Counted from the stretch's first letter, positions 25,366 through 39,000 are shown. The stretch: DNA of 64,000 nt from Leptospira fletcheri (GCF_004769195.1 NZ_RQET01000004.1:1302001-1366000); one strand, 5' to 3'. Made by a program: numbers and translations. Notes: generated by a model from the sequence alone, not told the origin.

Positions 25366-27628
25366 GTTCAAAGAAGTCTTCGGGAAGGAGTTTCGGTCCG
25401 GAAATCCCTGGATACATACCGGGATATTCGTTTCCGTTCTCTCCTTTCTTTGTGTCGTCGGAAATACTTCCTTCCATATCATGGGCGTGGACGTCGGCGA
25501 ATTCCGAGCCTTGTTTTACGGATTGATTCCGTCCATTTTGCGCGACTTAGGCTCCGTGCTCTTCGTATCCTACTCTTTCTTTTTCTGTTTTTCCGTACTT
25601 TCGATGGGACCGGAATGGGAAGCTTATCGAACCGGAAAAGAAATCCGAATTCGGAAGTTTTATCTGCAGCTCTTTGCGGGGCTATTTCTGCTTTTTTGCT
25701 CTTCCGTTTCCATGTATCCGCAGGTTTACGGAGAGTTCTTTTATTATAGGCAGGCCTGGGCTCTCGGATTTCTCTATTTTCTTACCGATCATATTCCTCC
25801 TTGGTTTTCGCTCGGATTATTGAGTCTTCTATTATCCGTTCAGCTCGGACGGAAGGTCCGAAATTTTCTGAAAGAAGGGGACGTGCAATCGGTAATTCGA
25901 CTTGCGGTATTCCTGCTATTCTTTTACGGATTCCACCGTTTCGGTTCCGCGTTAGGCGTTTTCTTTTCCGGGTTCGCATACTATTGGGCTCCCTCTCTGA
26001 AACGAAGGCAGTACGAATTCTTTTTGCTTTTCGTTCTCACGCTCGGATGTTTCGGAGCATTCCAAAGCAGTCTGTCTCCGCTGTCCGAGGGAAATTTTCG
26101 GAAGAACGTTCCGACGTCGGTTCCTTCCGCTTCATCCCGCCCGAACGTTTTGGTGCTCGCAGCCGACAGCATTCGGGAAGACCAACTCGGATTCGTCCAG
26201 GGAAAAAAGGATCTAACTCCGAATATAGATCTTCTCGCGGCCGATGCGAAGGTTTTTCTGGACCATCATACCACGATCCCTAGAACTTTTCCCGCATGGG
26301 CCGATTTGCTGACGGGGAGATACTCCTTCGAGCACGGAATTCTGGACATGTTTCCGGATAAAAATGACAAGGCCTCTTTGGGATCTAGAATTTCCACGTT
26401 AGCCGGAATTCTGGCTAAGGAATCCGGGTATCGTACCGGCGTGGTATCCTCTTTTGCAGGGGATATTTTTCCCAGAGCGGATTGGGGTTTTGAGAAGATC
26501 TATGCCCCGGATTTCAATGCGGGAACCCTTACCCAACAAAGAACCTTGGAGTCCCAAGTGTATCTGTTGCCCGTGCTGACCGGGGCCTTTTTCGGAGGTG
26601 GGGAATATCTTTCTTCCGTGCGTTCTTTTCCTACGCTGGGGGATGACGAACGGATTCTGCCCGATTTGTTCCGACTTCTGGACGAGAATCGGACTCCTTT
26701 TTTTCTGGTTTATTTTTCCTCCGTCACTCACTTCCCTTATAGTCCTCCCTATCCGTACTACAAAGCGGAAGGGGATCCTAAATATTACGGTCCTTCCAAG
26801 TACTTTCGGTTCGTGGATCCAAGCGATTCCGGAACTCCGGAGGAGAGCGAGAAGAGGCAGATCCGAGCCGTCTACAAGGAATCCCTTCTCGCATTCGATT
26901 TCGCCGTCGGTAAAATCGTGGCGGAGCTGAAAAAGAAAGGGATATATGATAATACTCTAATTCTTTTAACAAGTGATCACGGAGAGTCCCTGTTCGAAGA
27001 CGTGCACAGTCACGGGCACGGAGAACACCTCAGAGGAGAGGGGGTAACCAAGGTCCCGCTCATCTTGAAATACCCTAAGGATTTTCCCGTTTCCGACCGG
27101 TCCGGAACCTTTTCCGGAATCACGAGTTCCTTGGACGTATTGCCTACGGTTCTCTCCCTGGCCGGACGGAAACCGGACGCGGATTATCCCGGAAGAGACC
27201 TGACAAAGCTTCCCGCTCTTCACTCCTGGAAAGACGACCGAAAGGTATATTCCGAAACGGGAATTTGGTTTTCGGATCGGGGCAATCATTTCTTTCAGAA
27301 AGGGAGGATCCGCTATCCGAATATTCTGGAGCTGCATTCCATAGATTCTTCCGATCGGAACACGGTCGCGATTTCCGATCCGTACGCTAAGGAGACGATC
27401 TCTTTCGCGAAGCATAGGATGGTACAGGACGGAAAGAGGAAATTTCTCTACATTCCCGGGCCGGACGGTGTGCAGTACGAATGTTACGACAGGATCGCGG
27501 ATCCTTGGAACCGAAAGCCGCTTCCCGTCCACTTGTGTTCGGATTTGAAGCTGGAATTGGAGAGAATTCTCCTCGGTTCCGGTAAATGGAAAAAGGCGGG
27601 GGACTATTTCCTTCCCGTTCGGAATTGA
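25346..27628 (+). CDS. Membrane-anchored sulfatase-fold protein (LtaS/MdoB-like)
   Basis: A 760-residue protein. The first 250 residues hold about five to seven membrane helices. The rest is an alkaline-phosphatase/sulfatase domain: NVLVLAADSIREDQLG near residue 265 (metal Asp), IPRTFPAWADLLTGRY near 310 (Thr as likely nucleophile), PFFLVYFSSVTHFPY and LILLTSDHGESLFED. This layout resembles phosphoglycerol or phosphoethanolamine transferases that modify envelope glycans or lipids. The exact substrate is unknown. Its start lies within the end of rsmD in another frame. Confidence 0.85.
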   Translation: MSAYWFKFKEVFGKEFRSGNPWIHTGIFVSVLSFLCVVGNTSFHIMGVDVGEFRALFYGLIPSILRDLGSVLFVSYSFFFCFSVLSMGPEWEAYRTGKEIRIRKFYLQLFAGLFLLFCSSVSMYPQVYGEFFYYRQAWALGFLYFLTDHIPPWFSLGLLSLLLSVQLGRKVRNFLKEGDVQSVIRLAVFLLFFYGFHRFGSALGVFFSGFAYYWAPSLKRRQYEFFLLFVLTLGCFGAFQSSLSPLSEGNFRKNVPTSVPSASSRPNVLVLAADSIREDQLGFVQGKKDLTPNIDLLAADAKVFLDHHTTIPRTFPAWADLLTGRYSFEHGILDMFPDKNDKASLGSRISTLAGILAKESGYRTGVVSSFAGDIFPRADWGFEKIYAPDFNAGTLTQQRTLESQVYLLPVLTGAFFGGGEYLSSVRSFPTLGDDERILPDLFRLLDENRTPFFLVYFSSVTHFPYSPPYPYYKAEGDPKYYGPSKYFRFVDPSDSGTPEESEKRQIRAVYKESLLAFDFAVGKIVAELKKKGIYDNTLILLTSDHGESLFEDVHSHGHGEHLRGEGVTKVPLILKYPKDFPVSDRSGTFSGITSSLDVLPTVLSLAGRKPDADYPGRDLTKLPALHSWKDDRKVYSETGIWFSDRGNHFFQKGRIRYPNILELHSIDSSDRNTVAISDPYAKETISFAKHRMVQDGKRKFLYIPGPDGVQYECYDRIADPWNRKPLPVHLCSDLKLELERILLGSGKWKKAGDYFLPVRN

Positions 27629-27669
27629 TGCTTGAAGTACAAGACGGAGCGAAAAAGCTGTAAAATAAT

Positions 27670-30600
27670 ATGCCGAAAAGAGAAGATATTCGATCCGTAT
27701 TGATCCTCGGATCCGGGCCGATCGTCATCGGTCAAGCCTGCGAATTCGATTATTCCGGAACCCAAGCCACTAAGGCGTTAAAGGAAAAAGGAATTCGAGT
27801 CGTTCTTCTCAATTCGAATCCTGCGACGATCATGACGGATCCGGAACTGGCGGATGCGACCTACGTAGAGCCTCTCACGGTCGCAGTGGTCCAGAAAATT
27901 CTAGAACAGGAAAAGCCGGACGCGATTTTACCTACCGTCGGAGGGCAGACCGCTCTCAATCTCGCGATCGCATGCCACAATGCTGGCATTCTGGAAAAGT
28001 ACAATGTGGAATTGATCGGCGCGAAAGTGGACGCCATCAAAAAGGCCGAAGACAGGGAATTATTCAAAAAGGCCATGGAAAAGATCGGGGTCAAGGTACC
28101 TAGCTCCGGTCTGGCAAATAACTTAAAGGAAGCCGCGGAGATCAAACAAAAGATCGGTCTCCCATTGATCGTACGTCCTGCGTTTACGTTAGGAGGTACC
28201 GGCGGTGGAATCGCGTACGACGAAGAGACTTTCGACGAAGTAGTAGGGAAAGGACTTAAGGCTTCTCCTATCAGTCAGGTGCTTTTGGAGGAGTCCGTCC
28301 TTGGATGGAAAGAGTTCGAGTTGGAGGTCATGCGGGACCTTGCGGACAACGTAGTCATCATCTGTTCCATAGAAAATATAGATCCGATGGGAGTTCATAC
28401 GGGAGATTCCATCACAGTAGCTCCTCAGCAAACTCTCTCGGATAAGGAATACCAGAATCTTAGAGATCTTTCCATCAAGATCATTCGTGAGATCGGAGTG
28501 GAAACAGGCGGTTCCAATATCCAATTCGCGGTGAATCCGGAAAACGGAGACGTGATCGTGATCGAAATGAATCCCCGCGTTTCCCGTTCCTCCGCCTTGG
28601 CTTCCAAGGCAACGGGATTTCCGATCGCAAAGATCGCCGCCTTATTGTCCATCGGGTATACCTTGGACGAGATCAAGAACGATATCACCCGTGTGACTCC
28701 GGCCTCCTTCGAACCGTCCATCGATTATGTGGTCACGAAAATTCCTAGGTTCGCGTTCGAGAAATTTCCAGGTACGGACGACACTCTGGGAGTCCAGATG
28801 AAAGCGGTGGGAGAAGCCATGGCGATCGGAAGGACTTTCAAGGAAAGTTTCCAGAAAGCGATGCGTTCTTTGGAGATCGATAGGTACGGTTTCGGGTCCG
28901 ACGGAAACTTTGTGGAGTTGGCGGAGTTCCATTCCCTTTCTTCCGCCGCCAAACAGGAAAAGATCGACGCCTTCCTACGTCGTCCGAATGATAAACGAAT
29001 CTTTTACGTAAAGAAAGCCTTGGAAGAAGGATATTCCGTAGAAAGAATACACGAACTTTGCAAAATCGACCCTTGGTTTTTGTACCAGTTTGCGGACCTG
29101 CAAAAAGCGGAGGCGGAGTTCGCGGAAAAAGGAGATTCCGTTCTTCCGAAAATGAAGCGTTTCGGTTTTTCCAATCGCCAGCTAGCTTATCTCAAAAGGA
29201 AAAAGCAAGTGGAGGTTCTACTCGCATCAGAGCTGACTCCGGATAAAAAAAAGGCGGAGATCGCCTCCTTATTGAAAGCTGAGGAGATCCTGCTGGAACG
29301 GACGCTTGCGGATGCGAAGATCGAACCCGTTTACAAACGTATCGATACCTGTGCCGGAGAGTTCGAAGCCTATACTCCGTACTTTTATTCCTCGTACGAC
29401 GAAGAGGATGAGACGGACGTAACTTCGAAACGGTCCGTGATCATCTTGGGTGGAGGTCCGAATCGGATCGGCCAAGGGATCGAATTCGATTATTGCTGTT
29501 GTCACGCCTCCTTCGCTTTACAGGATTTGGGAATCGAATCCATCATGGTCAATTCCAATCCGGAAACTGTGTCCACGGATTATGATACCTCCGATCGTCT
29601 CTATTTCGAGCCTCTGACTCTCGAAGACGTCGTTCAGATCTATCAAAAGGAAAAGCCTACAGGTCTGATTATCCAATTCGGAGGGCAGACACCTCTGAAG
29701 TTGGCAAAGGACTTGGAAAAAAAAGGGATTCCGATCTTAGGTACCAGCCCGGATTCCATCGATAGGGCGGAGGACAGAAAAAGGTTCGCGGAAGTACTGG
29801 AGAAACTCCATCTGGTCTCTCCGAAAAACGGAATCGCGACCTCCATGGAAGACGCCCGTAAAATCGCGAAGGCGATCACGTATCCTGTGCTCGTCCGTCC
29901 TAGTTACGTGTTGGGCGGAAGGGCGATGTTGATCATCAGCGAAGAACGGGAATTGGACCGTTACATGGAAAAGGCCGAGGAAATCTCGGAGGATCGTCCT
30001 CTTCTGATAGATAGCTTTTTGGAAGACGCGGTAGAAGTGGACGTGGATGCTCTTTGCGACGGCAAGGAAGTTTTTATCGCAGGAATCATGGAGCATATCG
30101 AAGAGGCAGGAATCCATTCGGGAGATTCCGCCTGTGTTCTCCCGCCTCAATCCCTTTCCGCCAAAGTGATGGAGGAAATCGGCGCAGCCACGAGAGCCTT
30201 GGCCTTGGAACTGCAAGTGAAAGGTCTCATCAACATCCAATATGCGGTTAAGGATGAAAGATTGTACGTGATCGAAGTCAATCCTCGCGCGTCCAGAACC
30301 GTTCCTTTCGTGTCCAAGGCTTTAGGACATCCGATCGTCAAATACGCAACCCGCATCATGATGGGCGAAGCTCTGAAGGAACTTCCTCTTCCCAAGGAAA
30401 TGGATTTCAGAACCGTAAACGTGAAGGAAGCCGTACTCCCTTTCAATAAATTTCCGGGAGTCGATACCATTCTAGGACCGGAGATGAGATCCACTGGAGA
30501 AGTGATGGGGATCGCGGATACGGCGGGGGAAGCTTTTTTAAAATCCCAGTACATGGCGGGTGAGGAATTGCCTTCCCAAGGAACCGTTTTCGTATCGGTA

Positions 30601-30996
30601 AACGACAAGGATAAGAAGGAACTCCTGCGCTATATGAAAGATCTTTCCGTCCTTGGGTTCAACTTGATCGCGACGGAAGGAACTCACAAATACCTATCCG
30701 AAAACGGGATTCTTTCCTCCAAGATCAATAAGGTTTACGACAACCAGTTCCCGACGGCACTGGATTATATCCGTGAAAATAAGATCCACCTGATCCTGAA
30801 TACTCCTCTGAGTCGAGTGACCCGGGACGACAGCTTTGCGATCCGTCAGGCGGCTATCCGTTATAAGATTCCATGCCTGACGACGGCGAGCGCCGCTAAG
30901 GCTCTGATTAAGGGAATGGTGGAGATGCGGGACAAAGGATTTACGATCCGGTCCTTGCAGGCAATACACGGACCCTCGGAGATTCGGAAGAAATAA
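27670..30996 (+). CDS. carB: Carbamoyl-phosphate synthase large subunit
   Basis: A 1108-residue enzyme, close to the usual CarB length. The two homologous halves are clear: [22 protein letters not shown] near the start and [19 protein letters not shown] near residue 592, each followed by an ATP-grasp domain ([40 protein letters not shown]). The C-terminal allosteric MGS-like domain begins at about residue 970 ([19 protein letters not shown]). It makes carbamoyl phosphate for pyrimidines and arginine with CarA, which is not in the window. Confidence 0.98.
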   Translation: MPKREDIRSVLILGSGPIVIGQACEFDYSGTQATKALKEKGIRVVLLNSNPATIMTDPELADATYVEPLTVAVVQKILEQEKPDAILPTVGGQTALNLAIACHNAGILEKYNVELIGAKVDAIKKAEDRELFKKAMEKIGVKVPSSGLANNLKEAAEIKQKIGLPLIVRPAFTLGGTGGGIAYDEETFDEVVGKGLKASPISQVLLEESVLGWKEFELEVMRDLADNVVIICSIENIDPMGVHTGDSITVAPQQTLSDKEYQNLRDLSIKIIREIGVETGGSNIQFAVNPENGDVIVIEMNPRVSRSSALASKATGFPIAKIAALLSIGYTLDEIKNDITRVTPASFEPSIDYVVTKIPRFAFEKFPGTDDTLGVQMKAVGEAMAIGRTFKESFQKAMRSLEIDRYGFGSDGNFVELAEFHSLSSAAKQEKIDAFLRRPNDKRIFYVKKALEEGYSVERIHELCKIDPWFLYQFADLQKAEAEFAEKGDSVLPKMKRFGFSNRQLAYLKRKKQVEVLLASELTPDKKKAEIASLLKAEEILLERTLADAKIEPVYKRIDTCAGEFEAYTPYFYSSYDEEDETDVTSKRSVIILGGGPNRIGQGIEFDYCCCHASFALQDLGIESIMVNSNPETVSTDYDTSDRLYFEPLTLEDVVQIYQKEKPTGLIIQFGGQTPLKLAKDLEKKGIPILGTSPDSIDRAEDRKRFAEVLEKLHLVSPKNGIATSMEDARKIAKAITYPVLVRPSYVLGGRAMLIISEERELDRYMEKAEEISEDRPLLIDSFLEDAVEVDVDALCDGKEVFIAGIMEHIEEAGIHSGDSACVLPPQSLSAKVMEEIGAATRALALELQVKGLINIQYAVKDERLYVIEVNPRASRTVPFVSKALGHPIVKYATRIMMGEALKELPLPKEMDFRTVNVKEAVLPFNKFPGVDTILGPEMRSTGEVMGIADTAGEAFLKSQYMAGEELPSQGTVFVSVNDKDKKELLRYMKDLSVLGFNLIATEGTHKYLSENGILSSKINKVYDNQFPTALDYIRENKIHLILNTPLSRVTRDDSFAIRQAAIRYKIPCLTTASAAKALIKGMVEMRDKGFTIRSLQAIHGPSEIRKK

Positions 30997-31027
30997 TTTA
31001 TCAATTCCTAATTCTTCTTTTCTCCCT

Positions 31028-31492
31028 TCAAGGGGCGGAGAGCAGTCCTCTGATCTTCTCCATCCTTTTTCTGTTCACTCCCAAATCCGAATGCCCCAAT
31101 CGGGATGCGGATCTTATATGGATCGTCTTTTGATCGGGTGCGAAATAAAATTCGACGTCGTCCACGAAGCGCATCGTAAAGGAAGTGAATTCCGCATACA
31201 CGTAATCCGGTTTTTCGATCACTACGAGCGTTCTCGGAAGGGATTGGATCGCCGCTACTAATTTCTTTTGGGCGTCTTCCGTTTTACTCTTATATTCGTA
31301 GGGAAAAATGAAATGGGTCTCGTCCGAGTTGACCACCTGACTGGAAACGCAGTTAGGACTGCTCGGGCAGGGTGCCAACTTACCGTCTCGAACTCCCAGA
31401 TTCGTGGGACGAGTTCCGGTGCAATTTGCAACGACTAACGTTAAGAAGGCGAACGGGAGAAATCCGAGAACGATGCGTGACATGACTCTCAT
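31028..31492 (-). CDS. DUF1499 lipoprotein
   Basis: A 154-residue protein with a signal peptide ending VVANC (Cys24). The mature sequence has the DUF1499 pattern: [20 protein letters not shown] at its start, [40 protein letters not shown] and [20 protein letters not shown]. The family is widespread and its role is unknown. It is convergent with carB. Confidence 0.9.
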   Translation of the reverse strand: MRVMSRIVLGFLPFAFLTLVVANCTGTRPTNLGVRDGKLAPCPSSPNCVSSQVVNSDETHFIFPYEYKSKTEDAQKKLVAAIQSLPRTLVVIEKPDYVYAEFTSFTMRFVDDVEFYFAPDQKTIHIRSASRLGHSDLGVNRKRMEKIRGLLSAP

Positions 31493-31680
31493 CGGACCTT
31501 CGTTCGCTCAGATGCGCCACCCTTTTCCCGGTTTGCCCTATATACTTTAGCGATTTTCGGGAAAAATCCGGCGATTTCCCGAGCTTAACCCGACATAATC
31601 AAAAAAGGGAAGAAGATAATTTCGGAAATCGATCAAGGAATCGGAGGAACTTTCGATCCTTATACTGCAAGGGGCGCTTT

Positions 31681-33252
31681 ATGCAGATACGAACCGATCA
31701 ATCCAGCCCGGAAGATGTCCGGATCACGCATGCCGAATCCAAATCGATTTCCGTTTCTTCCGACAAGGCGCCTCATTCCGGTCCGAATTTTATGGACTTG
31801 ATGAAGTCCATCCAACTCCGTTCCCAGCAGGCTTTGGAAGAAGGAGAAGGTCGCTCTGCCTTCATCTCGGATCGTAGAGACGTCGAGCCGAAAGAACAGG
31901 ATTTATTCGAAGGCACGGGAGAAGTGCGGAATCTCCAAAAGAATGAGGAACAAAAAAACGAAGAGGAAGAAGAGGTCGCTAGTGAAGAGGGAGATTCAGA
32001 TTTTTCCGAAATTTATTCCTTTTTGAATCTCGTTTCCGATTCCGTTTCTCTTTCGGAAAATCAAAAGGGAAAACTCCGCACGATTCAGGAATTAGATGAG
32101 AGTGCGACCGAGGGAGAAGACCCTAGATCGGAAAAAGATACCGAAGCTACGGAAGGGGAAATTCCGTTTCATCTCAGCATGAGCGCATTTTTGCAAACCT
32201 TGGAGCCTAAAAAAGAGGATAAAAATTCCAAGGAAGAGGAAGGGGTCGTTTCCCTTTCTACAGTCAAAAAGAATCTTAGAAATTCCTCCAAAGAGGAAAT
32301 TCACCAGCAAAAGGAATTCAAATCGGAATCTACGGAAGCTATAGAGACTCCGAAGTCCGATGAAAAAAAGAACGTCAAGGAATTCCGTCAAAATAAACCC
32401 TCGGAAAGAGAAAGCCTAGAAGAAGGCATGAAGAAATTGGACGAGGTCCGCAAATTTTCCAAACCTGCCAACGAGGAGAAGGGCCAAGCCATATTGCGGG
32501 AAGTAAATAAGGAAAACGTAATTTTAGATTCCGAATCGATAAAAGTCACACGCGAAAAAAAATCGGAATCCTACGCTCAAATTTCGAAATCGTCCTCCGT
32601 AAAACTCCAGGCTGCCGAAGACGCGGGAACGAAAAGCGATTCCGGCGGAAAGGACAAGCAGAATCAGGAATCGTTTCATAGACAGGGAAACGAGACCACT
32701 TTGTCCCTGATTAAGGCCGGAATGGGGGTAGCGGACAAGGACTCCGCTTCCTTCGAAAAATCCCGGGCAGTCAGCACTAGAACCTCGGATCCAGGAGTCG
32801 CAAGGGAAAATTTCCAAAGATTAGTCCAGAGCGCAAGGCTTCACATCGTGGAAAACGGAAGATCGGAAGCGACCTTGCGCCTAAATCCCCAGGAGTTAGG
32901 AAGGGTCTCTCTTCGGATTTCCGTCGAGGAAGACAGAGTTCAGGGAAGAATCCTCGTGGAATCCGAGGAAGTCAAACGCATGTTTTCCGGAGACTTGGAA
33001 CAATTGAAAAAGGATTTTAAGGACCAAGGATTGGTTCTGGAATCCTTGTCGGTAGAAGTCGAGGAATCCGGATCGTTTTTGTTCGCGGACAAAGACTCCG
33101 GTAATTCCGGCGAGAGAAGAACCGAAGAATCGTCTTTTTCTCCGGAGAGCAAAACGCAAGACGAATCGGAAAATCTTTCCGATTCCGGTTCTATAGAAAT
33201 TCCGCAAAACGCCGACAAGAATACGGAAAGACGTTTAAACGTTTTAGTGTAA
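31681..33252 (+). CDS. fliK: Flagellar hook-length control protein FliK
   Basis: A 523-residue protein. The long central part is disordered and rich in Glu, Lys and Ser; the C-terminal domain (about residues 380-460) has the FliK pattern: [36 protein letters not shown] and [19 protein letters not shown]. FliK measures hook length and switches the export apparatus to late substrates. AAGGGG lies six bases ahead of the ATG. flgD follows 10 bases after its stop, then flgE, which is the common fliK-flgD-flgE order in spirochaetes. Confidence 0.93.
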   Translation: MQIRTDQSSPEDVRITHAESKSISVSSDKAPHSGPNFMDLMKSIQLRSQQALEEGEGRSAFISDRRDVEPKEQDLFEGTGEVRNLQKNEEQKNEEEEEVASEEGDSDFSEIYSFLNLVSDSVSLSENQKGKLRTIQELDESATEGEDPRSEKDTEATEGEIPFHLSMSAFLQTLEPKKEDKNSKEEEGVVSLSTVKKNLRNSSKEEIHQQKEFKSESTEAIETPKSDEKKNVKEFRQNKPSERESLEEGMKKLDEVRKFSKPANEEKGQAILREVNKENVILDSESIKVTREKKSESYAQISKSSSVKLQAAEDAGTKSDSGGKDKQNQESFHRQGNETTLSLIKAGMGVADKDSASFEKSRAVSTRTSDPGVARENFQRLVQSARLHIVENGRSEATLRLNPQELGRVSLRISVEEDRVQGRILVESEEVKRMFSGDLEQLKKDFKDQGLVLESLSVEVEESGSFLFADKDSGNSGERRTEESSFSPESKTQDESENLSDSGSIEIPQNADKNTERRLNVLV

Positions 33253-33262
33253 GGACATTCGA

Positions 33263-33937
33263 ATGCCAGAGACCAACGCAGTCAGTAGCGAAGCCACCCG
33301 AAACCGTTATCTCGAAGGAGACAGAAGCTTCAATTTGAAGAACCACTTCGAGAAATTGGAAAAAGAGGAAAAGGGCGGATTGCAGGGGATAGAAGTGCGC
33401 TCAACCGCAAAGGCATTAGGAAAAGATGATTTTCTAAAACTTCTCATCACTCAACTTTCCTCCCAGGACCCTACGAATCCGGTCAAGGACCAGGATTTCA
33501 TCGCTCAGATGGCGCAGTTCTCCTCGTTGGAACAGATGAACAATATCTCCCAAGGAATCGGAAAAATGACGAACCGTCAGAGTTTTTCTCTCGTTGGAAA
33601 AATCGTTTCCGGTCCCGATTTTGTAACGGGGGAGAACGTTGTCGGAACGGCCGGAGCTCTCTTCTTTGATGGTGAAGGGAAATCCTTCGTAAGAGTGAAC
33701 GGTAGGACCGTCGAAATCGATTCGATCACTCTGATCACGGATCCGAGCTTGTTGAACCAGAACGAGACAGGATCTAAAGCCCAAGGACCAGCCAAGAACG
33801 AAGGAGCAATCCAACCGCAATCCGCGGATTCCGTTTCGGGAGCTCAGGCCCAGGCCGGAGAGGAACAGGAATTCGAATCCTCGGGCGCTCCCGGGTGGAG
33901 CTTTCCCGGCAAACCCAACCAAAGTGATTATAAATAA
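33263..33937 (+). CDS. flgD: Flagellar hook assembly scaffold FlgD
   Basis: A 224-residue protein with the FlgD N-terminal signature [21 protein letters not shown] followed by [19 protein letters not shown] (about residues 55-95), and a short cap domain afterwards. The last 60 residues are low-complexity (Gln, Ala, Gly, Pro). FlgD caps the growing hook in the periplasm so that FlgE subunits can assemble. It is the middle gene between fliK and flgE. Confidence 0.95.
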   Translation: MPETNAVSSEATRNRYLEGDRSFNLKNHFEKLEKEEKGGLQGIEVRSTAKALGKDDFLKLLITQLSSQDPTNPVKDQDFIAQMAQFSSLEQMNNISQGIGKMTNRQSFSLVGKIVSGPDFVTGENVVGTAGALFFDGEGKSFVRVNGRTVEIDSITLITDPSLLNQNETGSKAQGPAKNEGAIQPQSADSVSGAQAQAGEEQEFESSGAPGWSFPGKPNQSDYK

Positions 33938-33964
33938 GATAGAAAGTATCGAGGTACAAGCGTT

Positions 33965-35359
<1,395 letters not shown>

Positions 35360-35394
35360 TTCTAACCCGAACAGCTATTTGACGAACAGTCTCG

Positions 35395-35430
35395 GGCGTT
35401 CCTTGCTTTTCTAGCGGGGAGCGCCTTTTA
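35395..35430 (+). terminator. Intrinsic terminator after flgE
   Basis: GGCGTTCC (35395-35402) pairs with GGAGCGCC (35418-35425) with one G-T pair, closing a 15-base loop, and TTTTATTTTA follows. It begins 35 bases after the flgE stop and ends the fliK-flgD-flgE unit. Confidence 0.8.
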
Positions 35431-35627
35431 TTTTACGGGTTTCCTGAGGTTTTTTTCGGGATTTTTCCTCTAATCCTAGCGGAGAAGATTCCGACCTTCG
35501 AAGTTCCGTTTGGCGATGAGTATACTTTACGCATTTCTATAACCGATTTCGAACGTGAACGCCTGTTTGGCGTGGGTTTCCGTCCTTCGGAAAATTCTCC
35601 TTTTCACCAAACTAGAATTGTCGTAGG

Positions 35628-37625
35628 ATGGGCCCGCAAGGAATGGAGTCCAAGTTTCAGCAATATGTGGTAACGGATGATCCGGCTCTAGACCGCAGGT
35701 TAACCGTACTTCGAAATAAGCTCCATCCGGAAGTTTTACTTCTCCGGGACTTTTACGAATATCCGGGAATCCGCGACACGGAACAATTCGTGAATATCGT
35801 CTTTTATCTTTCCGCGGCTGCGCTGGAGGAAGATCACAGACGAATCCGAGAACAGCTCCGTTTGAATCCGCTGATCCTGGCGAGATTTATCCTGAACGCC
35901 GGCCTGGACTATGACGATCACAAACAGACCGAAATCGAAGACGATTTGATCTTCGGAATACTACCGAACACGACGACCGACCTTCATATCTGTAAAGGTT
36001 TGGCCAATGCGTTTATCCATCTGCAGATGGTGACGGATCAATTCGATCTGCTCCACCGGATCAACACCGCCAAATACGAAATCAACCGGTTGACGCGGAT
36101 CGGAATCAGTCTGGCCAACGAAAAGGATTTCGGTAAATTATTGGGCGAAATCCTATACAGTGCAAGGGAAATCTGTAACGCAGATTCCGGATCCTTGTAT
36201 CTCGTAGAGAGGGATGAGATCAGTTTCGTTAAAAGTCTGAGATTCAAAATCTCCGCCTTGAGCGTAGGAGAGGAATTCCTGCTCCCGATCAACAAGGAGA
36301 GTATCGCAGGGTACGTGGCGGAAACCGGTAAGATTCTGAATATTTCGGACGCGTACAATCTTCCTCCCGAAACGGAGTTCACGTTTAACGGGAATTTCGA
36401 CGTATTAACGAATTATTATACGAAGTCCATGTTGGTCGTTCCTATGAAGGACCACAGAGGAGAGGTGGTCGGGGTCCTGCAACTGATCAACCGCAAGAGG
36501 AATTTCAACCAGAAACTGACCGTGGAACAGATGAAAGGAGAGGACGTTCAACCCTTCGACGACTACTCCTCTCAGTTGGTTTTGGGTGTGGCCGGCCAAG
36601 CTGCCGTAGCCATTCAGAACAATTACCTTCTTCGGGAAATCGAAACCCTGTTCGAAGGGTTCGTCACTGCGTCCGTAAATGCGATCGAAGCCAGGGATCC
36701 GACCACGAGCGGACATTCTTTTCGCGTCGCTCTTTTGACCGTGGGCTTGGCCGAAGCGATGGATCGGGTCGAGAACGGAAAATATAAGGACGTCAAATTC
36801 AGCAAGGAACAGATCAAGGAGATCCGTTATGCGTCCTTGCTTCATGATTTCGGAAAGGTGGGAGTCCGGGAAAAGGTGCTCGTTAAGGCCAAAAAACTGG
36901 AAGAGTTGGAACTGGATCTGATCGATTGGCGTTTTAAATTCCTGACAAAGGATTTGGAAGCACGGTTCAACGCTAGAAAAGTGGAGTACTTAAAGAAGCA
37001 CGGAACCTTGGGATTCGCGGATTTCGAAAAGTCCCTCGACTTCGAAAAGACGGAGGAATTCAGGAGGCTGAGTTCCATGCTGCAGATCATCCGTCAATCC
37101 AACGAGCCTACCATATTGGAAGAGACCAATTCCTACCGTTTGGAAGAGATCGCAAAGCTGCAGTACACGACTACGGAGGGAGAGGAACTGAATCTGATCA
37201 CGCCGTACGAATTCGGATTTCTCACGATCAAAAAAGGTTCCTTGGATTTCGACGAACGCAAGGAAATCGAATCCCATGTGGAACATACCTTCCAGTTTTT
37301 GAGCAAGATCCCTTGGACCAGCGATTTAAAGATGGTTCCCGCGATTGCTCATGCTCATCACGAAAAATTAAACGGAAGCGGATATCCCCGCGGATTGTCC
37401 GGGGAGGATATTCCCGTCCAGTCCAAGATCATGACCATTTCGGATATATTCGACGCTTTGACGGACAAGGACAGGCCTTATAAGAAGGCGGTTCCCTTGG
37501 ATCGTGCTCTCGACATTTTGGAGATGGAAGCCAAGGACAACCATCTGGATTCCGAATTGTTGAAAATGTTCATCGACGCAAGAGTTTGGGAGAAATTATC
37601 CCAGCACCCGCATCTTACGAAATGA
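35628..37625 (+). CDS. GAF domain HD-GYP phosphodiesterase
   Basis: A 665-residue cytoplasmic protein (a second ATG five codons on is possible). Residues about 1-150 are an uncharacterised helical region, 155-340 a GAF sensor ([35 protein letters not shown]), and 345-650 an HD-GYP domain: [31 protein letters not shown] (HD pair) and [20 protein letters not shown] enzymes hydrolyse cyclic-di-GMP. About 120 residues that are not typical of the family separate the HD motif from the GYP motif. The gene stands alone after the flagellar terminator. Confidence 0.9.
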   Translation: MGPQGMESKFQQYVVTDDPALDRRLTVLRNKLHPEVLLLRDFYEYPGIRDTEQFVNIVFYLSAAALEEDHRRIREQLRLNPLILARFILNAGLDYDDHKQTEIEDDLIFGILPNTTTDLHICKGLANAFIHLQMVTDQFDLLHRINTAKYEINRLTRIGISLANEKDFGKLLGEILYSAREICNADSGSLYLVERDEISFVKSLRFKISALSVGEEFLLPINKESIAGYVAETGKILNISDAYNLPPETEFTFNGNFDVLTNYYTKSMLVVPMKDHRGEVVGVLQLINRKRNFNQKLTVEQMKGEDVQPFDDYSSQLVLGVAGQAAVAIQNNYLLREIETLFEGFVTASVNAIEARDPTTSGHSFRVALLTVGLAEAMDRVENGKYKDVKFSKEQIKEIRYASLLHDFGKVGVREKVLVKAKKLEELELDLIDWRFKFLTKDLEARFNARKVEYLKKHGTLGFADFEKSLDFEKTEEFRRLSSMLQIIRQSNEPTILEETNSYRLEEIAKLQYTTTEGEELNLITPYEFGFLTIKKGSLDFDERKEIESHVEHTFQFLSKIPWTSDLKMVPAIAHAHHEKLNGSGYPRGLSGEDIPVQSKIMTISDIFDALTDKDRPYKKAVPLDRALDILEMEAKDNHLDSELLKMFIDARVWEKLSQHPHLTK

Positions 37626-37650
37626 ATTCCGGAAAGAGCTTTTCGAGATT

Positions 37651-39000
37651 TTAGGGTTCTTCCTCTGCCCAACGGCGAACCATGCTCAGGAAATGTTCCC
37701 CTCTTTCTTCGAAGTTTTTGTACTGATCGAAACTCGCGCATGCGGGAGAAAAAACCACGGATTGCAACTTGGCTCTTCCGGTTCGAATCGCGTTTTTTAA
37801 CCAGGAAAATCCTTCTTCCAAGGTGTCTGCCTGCACGAGACGGTCTCCCAAAATGGGTGAAATTTCCTCTCCCCAGATCTTTCTCGCTTCTCCGAACAGG
37901 ATTACCCAACCCATTCCCGCTTTTAAAAAATCCTTAAGCGGCTCGGCGGATTCCGATTTGGGGCGTCCGCCTAAGATCAAACAGGTGGTTTTTCGGTCTT
38001 TCCACGTGCTCATTCCCGCCAACATGCTGTGTAGGTTCGTGGATTTGGAATCGTTGATAAACGAAATTCCTGCCGCTTTTCCCGCGTTCTGAAAGCGATG
38101 GGGAAGGCCGGTAAACGAGGAGATCGCCGCTTGGATATTGACAGGTTTGCCTCCGGAGGCCTCCGCAGCCAGGATGGCCGCGCTTAGATTTTCCAGATTG
38201 TGTCCGCCGGAAAGGGGAAATGATTTCGCGTCGTAGAGCGCCTGCGAGGTTTGAATCGTCCTTGCTTCGTCCTGAATGATCGCGTCGTTGCCTTGTTCTC
38301 TACCGAAGGTCTGGATTCTACAGAGGCAATTCAGTTTCTGGACCCTTTCCCGGAATAATTTGGAACTGACGACTAGGGTATGACGGGGATTATTCTTGTC
38401 TATGATCCTGGATTTGGCGGAGAAATATTCGTCTAGGGTTCCGTGTCTCTCCAGATGATCCGGTGCAAGATTCAAAATTACGGAAACGTCAAGTTGGAGA
38501 GGACCGGAATCCTCCAGCTGGTAGCTGGACAATTCCAAAACCGCCAACGGGATCGGTTTCGTACAGAATTCGCTGAACGCATGACCTATGTTTCCTCCAG
38601 CGGTAGCTCCAGGAAAATCCTTGGAGAGTAGGTGACAGGTCAATGCTGTGGTCGTGGATTTTCCGTCCGTACCTGTGACTCCCAGTAATTTTCCCGTAAA
38701 GAATCCGCGGGCGAATTCCACTTCCGATACCACCGGAATCATCAGGGAGTGCGCCTGCTTGATCACCGCATGCCCGGGCGAAACACCCGGACTTTTTACA
38801 ACAAGCGCTAATGGAAGAAGCGAGGCCAAGGAAACATCCTCTTTTACGAATGTTTCTGCTACGGAGGGAACGGGCTCCGAATTGCATAAGAGGGGAATAG
38901 CTTGTCTTTCCCGTAAGAGACGGAGGGCCGCCATGCCGGAGACTCCGCCGCCTAGAACGAGAACTCTCTGGCCGAGCAAGGAGGTAGGAAAATTTGCCAT
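37651..39000 (-). CDS. murD: UDP-N-acetylmuramoylalanine--D-glutamate ligase
   Basis: A 449-residue enzyme that adds D-glutamate to the peptidoglycan precursor in the cytoplasm. The Rossmann start is RVLVLGGGVSGMAALRLL, the ATP-binding motif is GVTGTDGKSTTTAL near residue 110, and NLAPDHLERHGTLDEYFSAK and GLPHRFQNAGKAAGISFINDSKSTN match Mur ligases. Length is normal. No other mur gene is adjacent; it is divergent from the STAS gene. Confidence 0.96.
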   Translation of the reverse strand: MANFPTSLLGQRVLVLGGGVSGMAALRLLRERQAIPLLCNSEPVPSVAETFVKEDVSLASLLPLALVVKSPGVSPGHAVIKQAHSLMIPVVSEVEFARGFFTGKLLGVTGTDGKSTTTALTCHLLSKDFPGATAGGNIGHAFSEFCTKPIPLAVLELSSYQLEDSGPLQLDVSVILNLAPDHLERHGTLDEYFSAKSRIIDKNNPRHTLVVSSKLFRERVQKLNCLCRIQTFGREQGNDAIIQDEARTIQTSQALYDAKSFPLSGGHNLENLSAAILAAEASGGKPVNIQAAISSFTGLPHRFQNAGKAAGISFINDSKSTNLHSMLAGMSTWKDRKTTCLILGGRPKSESAEPLKDFLKAGMGWVILFGEARKIWGEEISPILGDRLVQADTLEEGFSWLKNAIRTGRAKLQSVVFSPACASFDQYKNFEERGEHFLSMVRRWAEEEP

